DNA of 64,000 nucleotides from assembly GCF_001006005.1 (NCBI RefSeq), contig NZ_CP011254.1:1302001-1366000 (forward strand). Direction: 5' to 3'. How positions within the stretch are numbered: position 1 is the first letter of the stretch; the number at the start of each line of letters is the position of its first letter. Under the pieces are notes generated by a model, which saw only the letters and a list, made by a program, of their open reading frames with translations, did no database searches and was not told the DNA's origin. A program made the position numbers and the translations under genes. Of this stretch, positions 49,381 through 60,041 are shown piece after piece. The stretch is from Serratia fonticola (GTDB taxonomy: Bacteria > Pseudomonadota > Gammaproteobacteria > Enterobacterales > Enterobacteriaceae).

Positions 49381-50250
49381 ATGTCTGCCAAACATCCCGT
49401 TATCGCGGTGACCGGTTCCAGCGGAGCCGGCACCACCACCACCAGCCTGGCGTTCCGCAAGATTTTTCAGCAGCTAAACCTGCGCGCCGCCCAGCTAGAA
49501 GGCGACAGCTTCCACCGTTACACCCGGCCGGAAATGGATGCGGCAATCCGTAAAGCCCGCGATATGGGCCGCCATATCAGCTACTTCGGCCCGGAAGCCA
49601 ACGACTTTGGCCTGCTGGAGCAGAGCTTTATCGAATACGGCAAGAACGGCACCGGCCGCTCACGTAAATATCTGCATACCTACGACGAGGCCGTGCCTTA
49701 CAATCAGGTACCGGGCACCTTCACGCCTTGGGAGCCACTGCCCGCCCCGACGGATGTCCTGTTCTACGAAGGGCTGCACGGCGGCGTAGTGGCCGATCAG
49801 ATTGACGTAGCCAAACATGTCGATCTGCTGGTCGGCGTGGTGCCGATCGTCAACCTGGAGTGGATCCAGAAGCTGATCCGCGATACCGGCGAGCGTGGCC
49901 ATTCCCGTGAGGCGGTGATGGACTCGGTAGTCCGTTCGATGGAGGATTACATCAGCTACATCACGCCACAGTTCTCACGCACCCATATCAACTTCCAACG
50001 CGTCCCGACGGTAGATACGTCCAACCCGTTTGCCGCCAAGGCGATCCCCTCTCTGGACGAAAGCTTGGTGGTGATCCACTTCCGCGGCCTGGATCAGATC
50101 GACTTCCCCTACCTGCTGGCAATGCTGCAAGGATCGTTTATCTCGCATATCAATACGCTGGTAGTGCCGGGTGGCAAGATGGGGCTGGCAATGGAGCTGA
50201 TCATGGCACCGCTGGTGCAACGGCTGATGGAAGGCAAAAAGATCGAATAA
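49381..50250 (+). CDS. prkB: PrkB family phosphoribulokinase homologue
   Basis: A 289-residue phosphoribulokinase-family P-loop protein, equal in length to E. coli PrkB. The P-loop is GSSGAGTTT (12-20). Threonines replace the usual lysine at the GK position, as in E. coli PrkB. The catalytic region includes FYEGLHGG. No Calvin-cycle genes are near and the physiological role is unknown. It is separated by 151 bases from yheU and probably has its own promoter. Confidence 0.94.
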   Translation: MSAKHPVIAVTGSSGAGTTTTSLAFRKIFQQLNLRAAQLEGDSFHRYTRPEMDAAIRKARDMGRHISYFGPEANDFGLLEQSFIEYGKNGTGRSRKYLHTYDEAVPYNQVPGTFTPWEPLPAPTDVLFYEGLHGGVVADQIDVAKHVDLLVGVVPIVNLEWIQKLIRDTGERGHSREAVMDSVVRSMEDYISYITPQFSRTHINFQRVPTVDTSNPFAAKAIPSLDESLVVIHFRGLDQIDFPYLLAMLQGSFISHINTLVVPGGKMGLAMELIMAPLVQRLMEGKKIE

Positions 50251-50256
50251 GTTATC

Positions 50257-50279
50257 GGGCGCGGACAATTACCGCGCCC
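50257..50279. terminator. GC-rich hairpin between convergent prkB and the M20 hydrolase
   Basis: Arms GGGCGCGG and CCGCGCCC form an eight-base stem with a seven-base loop. No T-run follows on either strand, so it may be a weak terminator or a transcript-end stabiliser. Confidence 0.5.
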
Positions 50280-50286
50280 ACCGTCG

Positions 50287-51459
50287 TTAACGCATCAACA
50301 GATGGCGGATAAAGCCGACGTGCAGTTTCACCCCAATCTGCATCGCCGCCTCGTCCAGTTTAAAACGGGGATTATGCACGCCGTAGGTGGCACCGATCGC
50401 CTCGTTACCGCTGCCGATAAACAGGAAGCACCCCGGCACTTTCTCCTGATAGGACGAGAAATCCTCACTGCCAAACATCGCGCTGGTCAATTCCCGCAAC
50501 GCCTGTGGCCCCAAGGCTTCGGCCACCACCTCGCGCGCAATAGCGCAGGCATCAGGATGGTTATTGCCGATGGTATAGCCACGCGTCCAGTCAACCTTGT
50601 AGCTGGCACCGTGCGCCTGGCTGATCCCTGCGACGGTTTGCTCAACCAGCAGCGGTACCCGCTCGCGTACTTCCTGATTATGAGTGCGTAGCGTTCCCGC
50701 CAGCCGTGCGCTGTCAGGGATGACGTTATAGCTGTCACCTGCCTGGAAGGTCGCCACCGTCAACACCGGAGCATTTAACGGATCCAGCTTCCGTGCCACG
50801 ATCTGCTGCAATGCGCTAACGATCTCCGCACCAATCGGCACCGGATCGATACACAGATGCGGCATCGAGCCATGTCCACCCTTACCCTGCAGCACTATGT
50901 CGAAGTTATCGCTGGAGCCACTGAACACGCCCTGCTTCATGCCCACCTCACCGGTCGGGAAGTTGGGCATGACATGCAGGCCGAAGATCATCTTCACGCC
51001 ATCCAGAACCCCCAGGTCTACCAGCTGTTGGGCTCCGCCCGGTGGCACTTCTTCGGCATGCTGGAAGATAAAGCGCACCGAGCCTTGCAGCTGCGCCTGC
51101 AACTGACACAGCACGCTGGCCGCACCCAGCAACATCGCGCTGTGGGCATCATGGCCGCAGGCATGCATCACCCCTGGCCGGGTCGAGCAGAAAGGTTCGT
51201 CGCTTTCTTCCTGGATCGGCAAGGCGTCGATATCGGCGCGCAATGCATAGCACGGCCCCGGCGCAGCGCCCTGCAATTCGGCCACTACGCTATTTGGCGT
51301 AGGGCGTGAGATCTTCAACGGGCCAAGGTGGGCCAATTGTGCAGCGATGTAATCTGCCGTCTGCGCCTCTTGAAATGACAACTCTGGATTGGCATGCAGG
51401 TGGCGACGCCACTGCAATACCTGTTGTTCCACGTCGGCAATCAGCTGTTCAATGTTCAT
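50287..51459 (-). CDS. M20-family amidohydrolase
   Basis: A 390-residue M20/amidohydrolase of the hippuricase/N-acyl-amino-acid hydrolase type. Likely metal ligands are C101 and H103 in HACGHD, E136/E137 in QHAEEVPP and H162 in GLHVMP, with a final histidine in HNPRFK. The dimerisation lid domain is in the middle. The ATG at 51459 is taken because AAGGAG lies seven bases upstream; an earlier ATG has only one base of spacing. It is two bases from the MFS gene upstream. Related enzymes split N-acyl amino acids, including auxin conjugates or p-aminobenzoyl-glutamate; substrate unknown here. Confidence 0.88.
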   Translation of the reverse strand: MNIEQLIADVEQQVLQWRRHLHANPELSFQEAQTADYIAAQLAHLGPLKISRPTPNSVVAELQGAAPGPCYALRADIDALPIQEESDEPFCSTRPGVMHACGHDAHSAMLLGAASVLCQLQAQLQGSVRFIFQHAEEVPPGGAQQLVDLGVLDGVKMIFGLHVMPNFPTGEVGMKQGVFSGSSDNFDIVLQGKGGHGSMPHLCIDPVPIGAEIVSALQQIVARKLDPLNAPVLTVATFQAGDSYNVIPDSARLAGTLRTHNQEVRERVPLLVEQTVAGISQAHGASYKVDWTRGYTIGNNHPDACAIAREVVAEALGPQALRELTSAMFGSEDFSSYQEKVPGCFLFIGSGNEAIGATYGVHNPRFKLDEAAMQIGVKLHVGFIRHLLMR

Positions 51460-51461
51460 TT

Positions 51462-52661
51462 TCATACTCCTTGATTCAGTGCCGGTTGGCGCGCTTTACC
51501 TGCCAATGGCAGGATCACCAGCCCGGAAACCACCATAGCCAGTGCCAAAAAGATAAACGTTGTCATGTAGTTGTGGCTGATGGTGATCAAATACCCCATG
51601 GCGATAGGGGCCACAAAGCCACCCAAAGTGCCGCCGGTGTTTATCAGCCCCATCGCTGCCCCCATCACTTCCGCAGGCAGGCGCTTCATCGGCAGAGTAA
51701 ACACCGTGACGAACGAGGCCATCAGGAAGATATAGCCCAGGAACAAGAACAGGCTGGCCGTCAGCGCCGATTCGCTGGTAAACACCAGCCAGATGCACAA
51801 GGCGCTGATCAGGGAACTGAAGAAGATCACCCACGGCTCACGCCCTTGCAGATAGCGCCCGACCAGCCAGCCGGTACCGAGTGAGGAGATCCAGATCCCC
51901 AGACCACCGGCGGCGACCACCATGCTGGAGACGTCAATCGGCATTCCGCGCTGCTGTACCAGAAATTTCGGTAGCCAGGCCATCAGGCCGTACGACGGGA
52001 TGTTGATACAGAAAATCGCCACAAACAGCAGCAGCACGATGGGGTTTTTCAGCAGGGCCTTATAGTTGGCAGCGGCTGCCCCAGCTTTGGCGGGTGCTGC
52101 CTGTGGCGGATTGGGAACCAGCCACAAGATGCAGGCGGCAATCACGAATGCCAACAGGCCAAGTGCAGAGAACGACCCACGCCAGCCGATGTGATCCAGG
52201 CAGTAGACCGCGACCAGTGGACCGACGGTCATCGCCAACCCGGCGGAAGACAGCAGAATGGACTGCGCGAAGGTGCGCTGTTCCAGTGGGAAATTCGCCA
52301 CTACCGCCTTGGCACAGGAACACGGATAGCCGGAGTGGCCAATACCCGACAGGAAGCGGAACGTCACCAGCAGGCCCAGGCCGAACCCCAGAATGCCGAA
52401 GCACAGGGCAAATCCCCCCAGCAGCAGTAACGAACTGCACAGCACTTTCTTAAAACCAAAGCGGTCATTGAGCCAGCCCGCCGGTATCTGGAACAGGGAA
52501 TACGCCAGGAAAAACATCCCGGTAATGTAGCCCAGCTGTTCCGGCTGTAGATTGAACTCGCGTTCGATAGGTAACAGCGCAAAACCCATCACGGTTTTAT
52601 CGATGTACACCACGACATAGCCCACAAACAGCAAAAAAATCATTAGCGAACGATTTTTCAT
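51462..52661 (-). CDS. MFS transporter, anion:cation symporter type
   Basis: A 399-residue 12-helix permease. The start ([20 protein letters not shown]) and the [13 protein letters not shown] loop are typical of the ACS/organic-acid MFS branch. It is in one transcript with the M20 hydrolase, suggesting import of the amide that the hydrolase splits. Confidence 0.87.
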   Translation of the reverse strand: MKNRSLMIFLLFVGYVVVYIDKTVMGFALLPIEREFNLQPEQLGYITGMFFLAYSLFQIPAGWLNDRFGFKKVLCSSLLLLGGFALCFGILGFGLGLLVTFRFLSGIGHSGYPCSCAKAVVANFPLEQRTFAQSILLSSAGLAMTVGPLVAVYCLDHIGWRGSFSALGLLAFVIAACILWLVPNPPQAAPAKAGAAAANYKALLKNPIVLLLFVAIFCINIPSYGLMAWLPKFLVQQRGMPIDVSSMVVAAGGLGIWISSLGTGWLVGRYLQGREPWVIFFSSLISALCIWLVFTSESALTASLFLFLGYIFLMASFVTVFTLPMKRLPAEVMGAAMGLINTGGTLGGFVAPIAMGYLITISHNYMTTFIFLALAMVVSGLVILPLAGKARQPALNQGV

Positions 52662-52724
52662 CGCCGATATTCCTTTAAGTTATCACCCAGGCTGCCCACC
52701 AGCGTGGCGGGCGTAGTATAATAA

Positions 52725-52740
52725 TGTGATCCAGGTCACT
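52725..52740. promoter_or_regulatory. strong CRP-like box
   Basis: TGTGA-N6-TCACT, with nine of ten conserved positions, within AATGTGATCCAGGTCACTTT. It lies in the 177-base gap between the MFS-hydrolase operon and the divergent lysR-type gene. Possible -10 sequences lie on both sides: TATACT (52715-52720) on the minus strand and TATAGT (52742-52747) on the plus strand. Confidence 0.65.
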
Positions 52741-52853
52741 TTATAGTTTTAATAACAGTCACTTACAATAACATGCTGAAATTATCGCCTTTTGCCGGGC
52801 GGCATAAGATACAATTTTGTAAGGGGTGATGCTTTTTATTGATAGGGTGGGGA

Positions 52854-53762
52854 ATGCGCTATTTACCGAAGTTACAGCAGTTGAAAGTCTTCCAGCAGGT
52901 GATCCGCAGTGGCAGTATTCGCGGGGCGGCGCGCGCGCTGGAGCAATCTCAACCGGCGGTGAGCCGCACCATCCGTGAACTGGAACAGATCCTGGAAACC
53001 CAGTTGATCAATCGCAGCAGTCAGGGAATGACGCTGACCGAAACCGGCCGCGCCTTCGCCCTGCGAATGCAGTTGATCCTGGAGGAATTGCAGCGCGCCG
53101 CCGACGAGATCCAGCAGTTGAATCAGCATTCACAAGGCAACGTCGCCATCGGCTGCTCTTCGCTACTCGCCCTCACGGTATTACCGGAGCTGGTCGAAGC
53201 CTTCAAACAGCCGTTTCCGCAGGCCAATCTCCTGATCCGCGAGGCGCAGCTTTCTACGCTGCTGCCAGCATTGCGCGAAGGCCGCCTGGATTTTGCCGTG
53301 GGTACCGTCAGCCCGGAACTGCCTCTGGAGGATCTGGTGCGTGAACCGCTGTTCAACGCCTCTTTTTGCATTATCGCACGCCAGGGGCACCCACTGGCGC
53401 AGGCCACCTCGCTGGACGAGCTGCGTGAGGCCAAGTGGTTATTACCGGAAACCGATATGGGGTATTACCAGCAGTTGCGCGCGGTGTTAGGCACCTTCTA
53501 TCAGCAATTGAGTCGTTCGCCCATTCGCTCGGACTCGGTGACCTGTGGCTTGAATATGGTGTTGGAGGCGGATTATTTGACTATCGTGGCGCGGGCGATG
53601 AGTGCACCGTTCCATTTGCAGCATCGGCTGGTGGCATTGCCTATCGACACGCTGCCGCAGGCTCAATACTGCGTGCTGTATTCACAGAAATCGCCGCTAA
53701 CCGTGACGGCACGGCGATTTCTTGATTTATTGCGTGCCCACTGCCTGCGCTACCCTTGGTAG
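52854..53762 (+). CDS. LysR-family transcriptional regulator
   Basis: A 302-residue LysR-type regulator with the N-terminal winged helix-turn-helix (about 1-60, FQQVIRSGSIRGAARALEQS, then QPAVSRTIRELE) and an effector domain. The ATG at 52854 aligns with family starts (MRYLPKLQQL); a TTG 15 bases earlier would also stay open. It is divergent from the M20-MFS operon and is presumed to regulate it. Similarity to AbgR-like regulators is plausible but not provable here. Confidence 0.88.
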   Translation: MRYLPKLQQLKVFQQVIRSGSIRGAARALEQSQPAVSRTIRELEQILETQLINRSSQGMTLTETGRAFALRMQLILEELQRAADEIQQLNQHSQGNVAIGCSSLLALTVLPELVEAFKQPFPQANLLIREAQLSTLLPALREGRLDFAVGTVSPELPLEDLVREPLFNASFCIIARQGHPLAQATSLDELREAKWLLPETDMGYYQQLRAVLGTFYQQLSRSPIRSDSVTCGLNMVLEADYLTIVARAMSAPFHLQHRLVALPIDTLPQAQYCVLYSQKSPLTVTARRFLDLLRAHCLRYPW

Positions 53763-53764
53763 GA

Positions 53765-54172
53765 TCAGGCCACTTCGCGGATTTCGAAGCTGTGGGTGAT
53801 GCTGGCGGCTTTACCCAACATCAAGGAGACGGAGCAGTATTTCTCGGCGGAAAGATCCACCGCGCGCTCTACAATCTTATCGGTCAGCCCTTTGCCGGTG
53901 ACAATAAAATGCAGATTGATATGGGTAAACAGACGTGGCGCTTCTTCACGACGCTCGGAGGTCAGTTTTACCTCGCAGTCACGCACATCGTTACGCCCTT
54001 TTTGCAGGATCGACACCACATCGATGGCGCTACAGCCGCCGACGGACATCAACACCATTTCCATCGGGCTTGGCGCTTTATCGCCCGCGTTGCCATCCAT
54101 CAAAACCTGGTGGCCGGACGCAGACTCACCCAGGAATGTCAGTCCTTCTACCCACTTAACTCTTGCCTGCAT
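53765..54172 (-). CDS. yhfA: OsmC-family protein YhfA
   Basis: A 135-residue OsmC/Ohr-like protein close to E. coli YhfA. The two redox cysteines of this family are in VGGCSAIDV (about 57) and AEKYCSVSL (about 112). Starts at MQARVKWVEG; the upstream in-frame extension is rejected. It is divergent from crp across a 380-base control region, as in E. coli. Physiological role unknown; a peroxidase-like activity is possible. Confidence 0.94.
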   Translation of the reverse strand: MQARVKWVEGLTFLGESASGHQVLMDGNAGDKAPSPMEMVLMSVGGCSAIDVVSILQKGRNDVRDCEVKLTSERREEAPRLFTHINLHFIVTGKGLTDKIVERAVDLSAEKYCSVSLMLGKAASITHSFEIREVA

Positions 54173-54553
54173 GTTACACACTCCGGTTAATTTCTTAAAA
54201 ACAGGGTACGCTTTCGCATACATTCTGGCAACGTAACCTGATGCTAATCATGCTGAAGCGAGACAACACAAGACACCCGCCTCACTCTGTGCTACAAACA
54301 GAGCCGCAATAACTCTTTCCAGGTCACCGATTTCAGGGATACGTCCAAGGAAAGGCCCCTATATTGGTTTGTTAACAGAATGTAGCTTGCAGCTCTCCCT
54401 GCAAGTTAATATGCTAGAGCACAAGCGTATTTCTATAACACGCCTCAAAACCTGTTGATAGCCACAATTAAAACACCGGGCTATAAGCACGTTTTACAGG
54501 GAACTCTGACCCCTGTGATACAAGGCAGCGATAACAACAGAGGATAACAGCGA
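54173..54553. other. yhfA-crp divergent control region
   Basis: About 380 bases with no gene. The last part, AACAGAGGATAACAGCGAATGG, closely follows E. coli crp. An inverted repeat CTCTGT-N7-ACAGAG lies near 54285. A crp promoter is proposed below. I found no strong consensus CRP site of the kind known for E. coli crp autoregulation. Confidence 0.6.
54387..54415 (+). promoter_or_regulatory. candidate crp promoter
   Basis: TTGCAG (54387-54392) and TATGCT (54410-54415) with 17 bases between. The leader to crp would be about 130 bases, near the long 5' leader known for E. coli crp. Confidence 0.45.
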
Positions 54554-55186
54554 ATGGTTCTCGGCAAACCGCAAACAGACCCGACTCTCGAATGGTTCCT
54601 GTCTCATTGCCATATCCACAAATATCCATCGAAGAGTACGCTGATTCACCAAGGTGAAAAGGCCGAAACGCTTTACTACATCGTCAAAGGCTCCGTTGCG
54701 GTGCTGATTAAAGATGAAGAAGGCAAAGAGATGATCCTGTCCTACCTTAACCAGGGGGATTTCATCGGCGAGCTTGGATTATTTGAAGAAGGCCAGGAGC
54801 GTAGCGCCTGGGTACGGGCCAAAACTGCCTGTGAAGTGGCTGAAATTTCCTACAAGAAATTCCGCCAACTGATCCAGGTTAACCCGGATATCCTGATGCG
54901 CCTGTCCGCACAGATGGCTAACCGCCTGCAAGTCACCTCAGAGAAAGTGGGTAACCTCGCCTTCCTTGACGTTACCGGCCGCATTGCACAGACCTTGCTG
55001 AACCTGGCAAAACAACCTGATGCCATGACTCACCCAGACGGTATGCAGATCAAAATCACCCGCCAGGAAATTGGCCAAATCGTCGGTTGCTCACGTGAAA
55101 CCGTCGGTCGTATTTTGAAAATGCTCGAAGATCAAAACCTGATCTCCGCGCACGGCAAAACCATTGTCGTGTACGGTACGCGTTAA
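54554..55186 (+). CDS. crp: cAMP receptor protein Crp
   Basis: CRP is the global cAMP-dependent activator of carbon catabolism. The 210 residues equal E. coli; the cAMP pocket shows [18 protein letters not shown] (about 72-88, with R83 and S84), and the helix-turn-helix is [20 protein letters not shown] (about 170-189). It would act on the box at 52725-52740. Confidence 0.98.
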   Translation: MVLGKPQTDPTLEWFLSHCHIHKYPSKSTLIHQGEKAETLYYIVKGSVAVLIKDEEGKEMILSYLNQGDFIGELGLFEEGQERSAWVRAKTACEVAEISYKKFRQLIQVNPDILMRLSAQMANRLQVTSEKVGNLAFLDVTGRIAQTLLNLAKQPDAMTHPDGMQIKITRQEIGQIVGCSRETVGRILKMLEDQNLISAHGKTIVVYGTR

Positions 55187-55242
55187 TCCCCAGGGAAACG
55201 GTGCAGCAATGCGCCGTTTCTTTACCTACTGAATAGCCAACC

Positions 55243-57318
55243 ATGTGGCGCCGCCTGATCTACCACCCGGAAGTCAACTACGCACTGCGGCAAACGCTGG
55301 TGTTGTGCCTGCCGGTGGCGTTTGGTTTGTTGATTGGCAACCTGCAACTCGGCATGCTGTTCTCGTTGGTGCCCGCCTGCTGCAACATTGCCGGGCTGGA
55401 TACGCCACACAAACGCTTTTTCAAACGCCTGGTTGTAGGCGGCTCCCTGTTCGCACTCAGCAGCCTTCTGCTGCAACAAGCCCTACTGTGGGATCTACCA
55501 CTACCCTTGCTGATGCTGGGAATGGCGCTGTTGCTCGGCGTCAGCGGAGAAATCAGCCCGCTGCATGCACGCCTGCTGCCAGCCGCACTGGTTGCCGCCA
55601 TCTTTTCCCTCAGCATGGTAGGTACCGTGCCAATCTGGCACGCCCCTTTACTGTATATCGTCGGCACCGCCTGGTACGGGCTGTTTACCTGGGCCTGGTT
55701 CAAGCTGTGGAAAGAGCAGCCGATGCGCGAATCCCTAAGCCAGTTGTATATGCAGCTGGCCGACTATTTTGAAGCCAAATACTCATTACTGACGCAGCAT
55801 ACCGATCCAGAAACTGCCCTGCCGCCGCTGTTGCAACGCCAGCAGAAAGTAATGGATCTGATCAGTCTGCTATACCAACAGCTGAATTTCCTGCCCCATG
55901 CCAATAACCTGGAGCAAAAGCGCCTGCAACGTACGTTTCAGGTGGCGCTCGATTTGCAGGAGCACATCACCGTCAGCCTGCATCTGCCGGAAGAAGTGCA
56001 AAAACTGGTGGAGCAAAGCCAGGCCGAAGCGATTATCCGCCGCAACGCCCAGGTGATCGCCACGCGCCTGCGGGTGGTGGCCGACGATATTCTCTATCAT
56101 CGGCACTCTGCGCGTTTCAGTATGAAGAATGAGCTGGCGGCGCTGGAAAAAGTAGCCTCACAGCACGCCGATAACCCGGTTGGCCAGTTCTGCTATTACC
56201 ACTTCAGCCGCATCGCGCGCCTGCTGCGTACCCAGCACCCACTGTACCGCCGCAATCTGATGGCCAACCAGTCACGGTTGCCGTTTTGGCCTGCGGTGGT
56301 GAGCTATCTGTCGTTTAAATCCAACGCCCTGCGCAACGCCGCCAGGCTGGGGGTCATTCTTGCGGCAGGCAGCAGCCTGGGCATGCTGTTCAACCTGCCA
56401 AAACCCTATTGGATCTTGCTGACCATCATGCTGGTCAGCCAAAACGGCTATAACGCCACGCGGGTGAGGATCCAGCACCGTGCCCTCGGCACGTTGGCCG
56501 GGTTGGTAATTGCCGCCGGGCTGTTACAACTACAGATGCCGGAGAACGTGACGCTGAGCATCATGTTGGCGATCACCCTGGCGGCCTATCTGATCTTGCG
56601 GAAAAACTACGGGTTGGCGGTGATGGGCTTCACCGTGACCGCCGTCTATACTTTGCAGCTCTTGGCGCTGAACGGTACCCATTTCCTGGTTCCACGCCTG
56701 ATTGATACCCTTATCGGCTGCGTACTGGTGTTTGGCGGCACGATCTGGCTATGGCCGCAGTGGCAGAGTGGCCTGCTGCGTAAAAACGCCCATCAGGCTC
56801 TGGAGCACGATCAGACAGCACTGCGCTTATTGTTGGAAGAACAGGAACCGGACCCCAGCGAACTGGCCTACACGCGTATGCAGGTCAATCAGGCGCATAA
56901 TGCCCTGTTTACCTCGCTCAATCAGGCGATGCAGGAACCGGGGTTTGAATCGAATTATCTGGCAGATATGCGGCTGTGGATCACCCATAACCAGTTTATT
57001 GTTGAACACCTGAATGCGATGACCATTCTGGCGCGCGAGCACTATATGCTGACGCCAAAGCTGGCTCAGGAGTATCTGCAGACCTGTGAAATCGCCTTGC
57101 AGAGCTGCCAGCAGCGGTTGGAATATGACGGCCCGAGTACCAGCAACAGCATCATGCAGCCGCCGGACCTGCATCCGGACATGCCGGTCACCGAGATGGA
57201 ACGCCACCTGCGGCGGATCCTTTCTCACCTGACCGTGATGCATACCATCTCGTCACTGGCGTGGCGCCAGCGCCCACACCATGGGATCTGGCTGAAGCGC
57301 AAACTGCGGGAAAGCTGA
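55243..57318 (+). CDS. yhfK: YccS/YhfK family FUSC membrane protein
   Basis: A 691-residue FUSC-type inner-membrane protein (E. coli YhfK about 696). It has two clusters of transmembrane helices (about 20-150 and 355-475), each followed by a soluble helical region. It is related to p-hydroxybenzoate-efflux AaeB and YccS, but its substrate is unknown. It follows crp, as in E. coli, and is convergent with argD. Confidence 0.92.
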   Translation: MWRRLIYHPEVNYALRQTLVLCLPVAFGLLIGNLQLGMLFSLVPACCNIAGLDTPHKRFFKRLVVGGSLFALSSLLLQQALLWDLPLPLLMLGMALLLGVSGEISPLHARLLPAALVAAIFSLSMVGTVPIWHAPLLYIVGTAWYGLFTWAWFKLWKEQPMRESLSQLYMQLADYFEAKYSLLTQHTDPETALPPLLQRQQKVMDLISLLYQQLNFLPHANNLEQKRLQRTFQVALDLQEHITVSLHLPEEVQKLVEQSQAEAIIRRNAQVIATRLRVVADDILYHRHSARFSMKNELAALEKVASQHADNPVGQFCYYHFSRIARLLRTQHPLYRRNLMANQSRLPFWPAVVSYLSFKSNALRNAARLGVILAAGSSLGMLFNLPKPYWILLTIMLVSQNGYNATRVRIQHRALGTLAGLVIAAGLLQLQMPENVTLSIMLAITLAAYLILRKNYGLAVMGFTVTAVYTLQLLALNGTHFLVPRLIDTLIGCVLVFGGTIWLWPQWQSGLLRKNAHQALEHDQTALRLLLEEQEPDPSELAYTRMQVNQAHNALFTSLNQAMQEPGFESNYLADMRLWITHNQFIVEHLNAMTILAREHYMLTPKLAQEYLQTCEIALQSCQQRLEYDGPSTSNSIMQPPDLHPDMPVTEMERHLRRILSHLTVMHTISSLAWRQRPHHGIWLKRKLRES

Positions 57319-57349
57319 GGTTAGCGGGACCGCAGCCCCGCAGACTTGA

Positions 57350-58606
<1,257 letters not shown>

Positions 58607-58661
58607 TCACAAAATATGCATAAAAAACCAACCAAGGGCAAGCTTAAAAAGCCACTAACGG

Positions 58662-59237
58662 CTAACTTCCAAGGAAATTACCCAGCAGTTGGTGCCCTTG
58701 CTCGCTGAGAATGCTCTCAGGGTGGAACTGCACGCCTTCCAGCGCCAGCGTCCTATGGCGGATCCCCATGATCTCATCCCGTTCGCCGTCACGTTCGCTC
58801 CAGGCGGTCACCTCAAAGCAATCCGGCAACGTCGCAGCGTCCAGGATCAGCGAGTGGTAGCGGGTGACGGTCAGCGGATTATTCAATCCCTTGAACACGC
58901 CGAGATTATGATGGCGGATGGCAGAGGTTTTGCCGTGCATCACCTCCCGGGCACGAACCACGTCGGCACCAAATGCCTGGCCCAATGCCTGATGACCGAG
59001 GCAGACCCCAAGGATCGGCAACTTACCGGCAAAATGGCGAATTGCGGCCAGCGAGATGCCCGCCTCGTTCGGCGTACAGGGGCCAGGGGAGATCACCAGA
59101 TGCTGCGGTGCCAGCCGCTCAATATCGGCCAGTTGCAGTTCATCGTTACGCTTCACCAGCACTTCTGCACCCAGTTCGCAGAAGTACTGATAGAGGTTGT
59201 AGGTAAAAGAGTCGTAGTTATCGATCAGCAGCAGCAT
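58662..59237 (-). CDS. pabA: aminodeoxychorismate synthase glutaminase subunit
   Basis: PabA supplies ammonia from glutamine to PabB for p-aminobenzoate and folate synthesis. The 191 residues have the class I glutamine amidotransferase triad: C79 in LGVCLGHQ, and histidine and glutamate in VQFHPESIL. The start [15 protein letters not shown] is by alignment; an upstream in-frame stretch is rejected. In E. coli fic, yhfG and ppiA follow upstream; they are not here. Confidence 0.96.
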   Translation of the reverse strand: MLLLIDNYDSFTYNLYQYFCELGAEVLVKRNDELQLADIERLAPQHLVISPGPCTPNEAGISLAAIRHFAGKLPILGVCLGHQALGQAFGADVVRAREVMHGKTSAIRHHNLGVFKGLNNPLTVTRYHSLILDAATLPDCFEVTAWSERDGERDEIMGIRHRTLALEGVQFHPESILSEQGHQLLGNFLGS

Positions 59238-59528
59238 GTTTAAATTAACTTCGTGATTAAGGCTCGTTACGGCAGATATTGATTTGGGCCGATGACACAG
59301 GCCTTGCTGGAGTTTAACGCCCATAGCGGTGTGGAGCACAGGCTAATTTTCTGACTTAAAGCACTTTAAATCAGTAAAAAAGAGAATACCCTACTCCGGC
59401 TCGCGATGTAGCCCGTTCAGATAATCAGTGGGTTAATGTTCGATCCTGCACATTCAGCAACATTGCCACTTTGTCATCAGCCCGAAGCGACAAGGACACT
59501 CAACCCGGTGCCATAGGTAACAATCGTC
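59238..59528. other. pabA-Nudix intergenic region
   Basis: About 290 bases, A/T-rich, with no gene visible. It must include the pabA promoter and the start region of the Nudix gene. Confidence 0.4.
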
Positions 59529-59999
59529 ATGAATTACGTTGAAACCATAAGAAAGAAAATAGGCCACGATTTGCTGTTGCTGGCAGGTGCCAATGTTGTC
59601 ATAACGCGTGATGATGGCTGCATTCTTCTTCAGCTGCGCCGTGATGGTAGCTATGGGTTGCCTGGCGGCTTGCTTGAACCTGGGGAGTCACTCTTGCAGT
59701 GCGCCATTCGCGAAACCTATGAAGAGTGTGGGGTGATTTTTTCTGACATGCAGTTCGTTGCGGTTTTCTCTGGGGATGAGTATACGTTCACGCTGGCCAA
59801 CGAAGACCAAATTAATGTTATCACCGCCGTATACTCCGCAGAGTTAAAAGATGGCCGTGGAGAGATTGTCATTAATGATGATGAAAGTGAGGAGCTTAGC
59901 TTTTTTAGCCCCCTTGCCCTGCCTCATAATATGGATGAGGAATATCGGGTCTATATCGGGGCCTACCTTACAAGCATCATTAAGCATAGACCTGTCTAA
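59529..59999 (+). CDS. Nudix hydrolase
   Basis: A 156-residue Nudix hydrolase with an intact box at 47-69 (GLLEPGESLLQCAIRETYEE with a following CGV), including R61, E62, E65 and E66, the metal-binding residues. Substrate unknown. It occupies the place of fic-yhfG-ppiA in E. coli, is more A/T-rich in codon choice than its neighbours and has a weak ribosome-binding site, all consistent with acquisition. Confidence 0.87.
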   Translation: MNYVETIRKKIGHDLLLLAGANVVITRDDGCILLQLRRDGSYGLPGGLLEPGESLLQCAIRETYEECGVIFSDMQFVAVFSGDEYTFTLANEDQINVITAVYSAELKDGRGEIVINDDESEELSFFSPLALPHNMDEEYRVYIGAYLTSIIKHRPV

Positions 60000-60002
60000 G
60001 TA

Positions 60003-60020
60003 GGCGCTGCATGCAGCGCC
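60003..60020. repeat. short palindromic dispersed repeat, copy 3 (diverged)
   Basis: An 18-base perfect palindrome GGCGCTGCATGCAGCGCC, followed by CC. It is related in design, but not identical, to the repeats at 3347 and 45442. It lies between the convergent Nudix and yjgR genes. Confidence 0.55.
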
Positions 60021-60041
60021 CCAACGTTAGAATTCACAGAC

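Noticed and set aside
49381..50250. prkB as evidence of a Calvin cycle
   Set aside because: No other Calvin-cycle genes are present, and the same gene is in E. coli without such a pathway.
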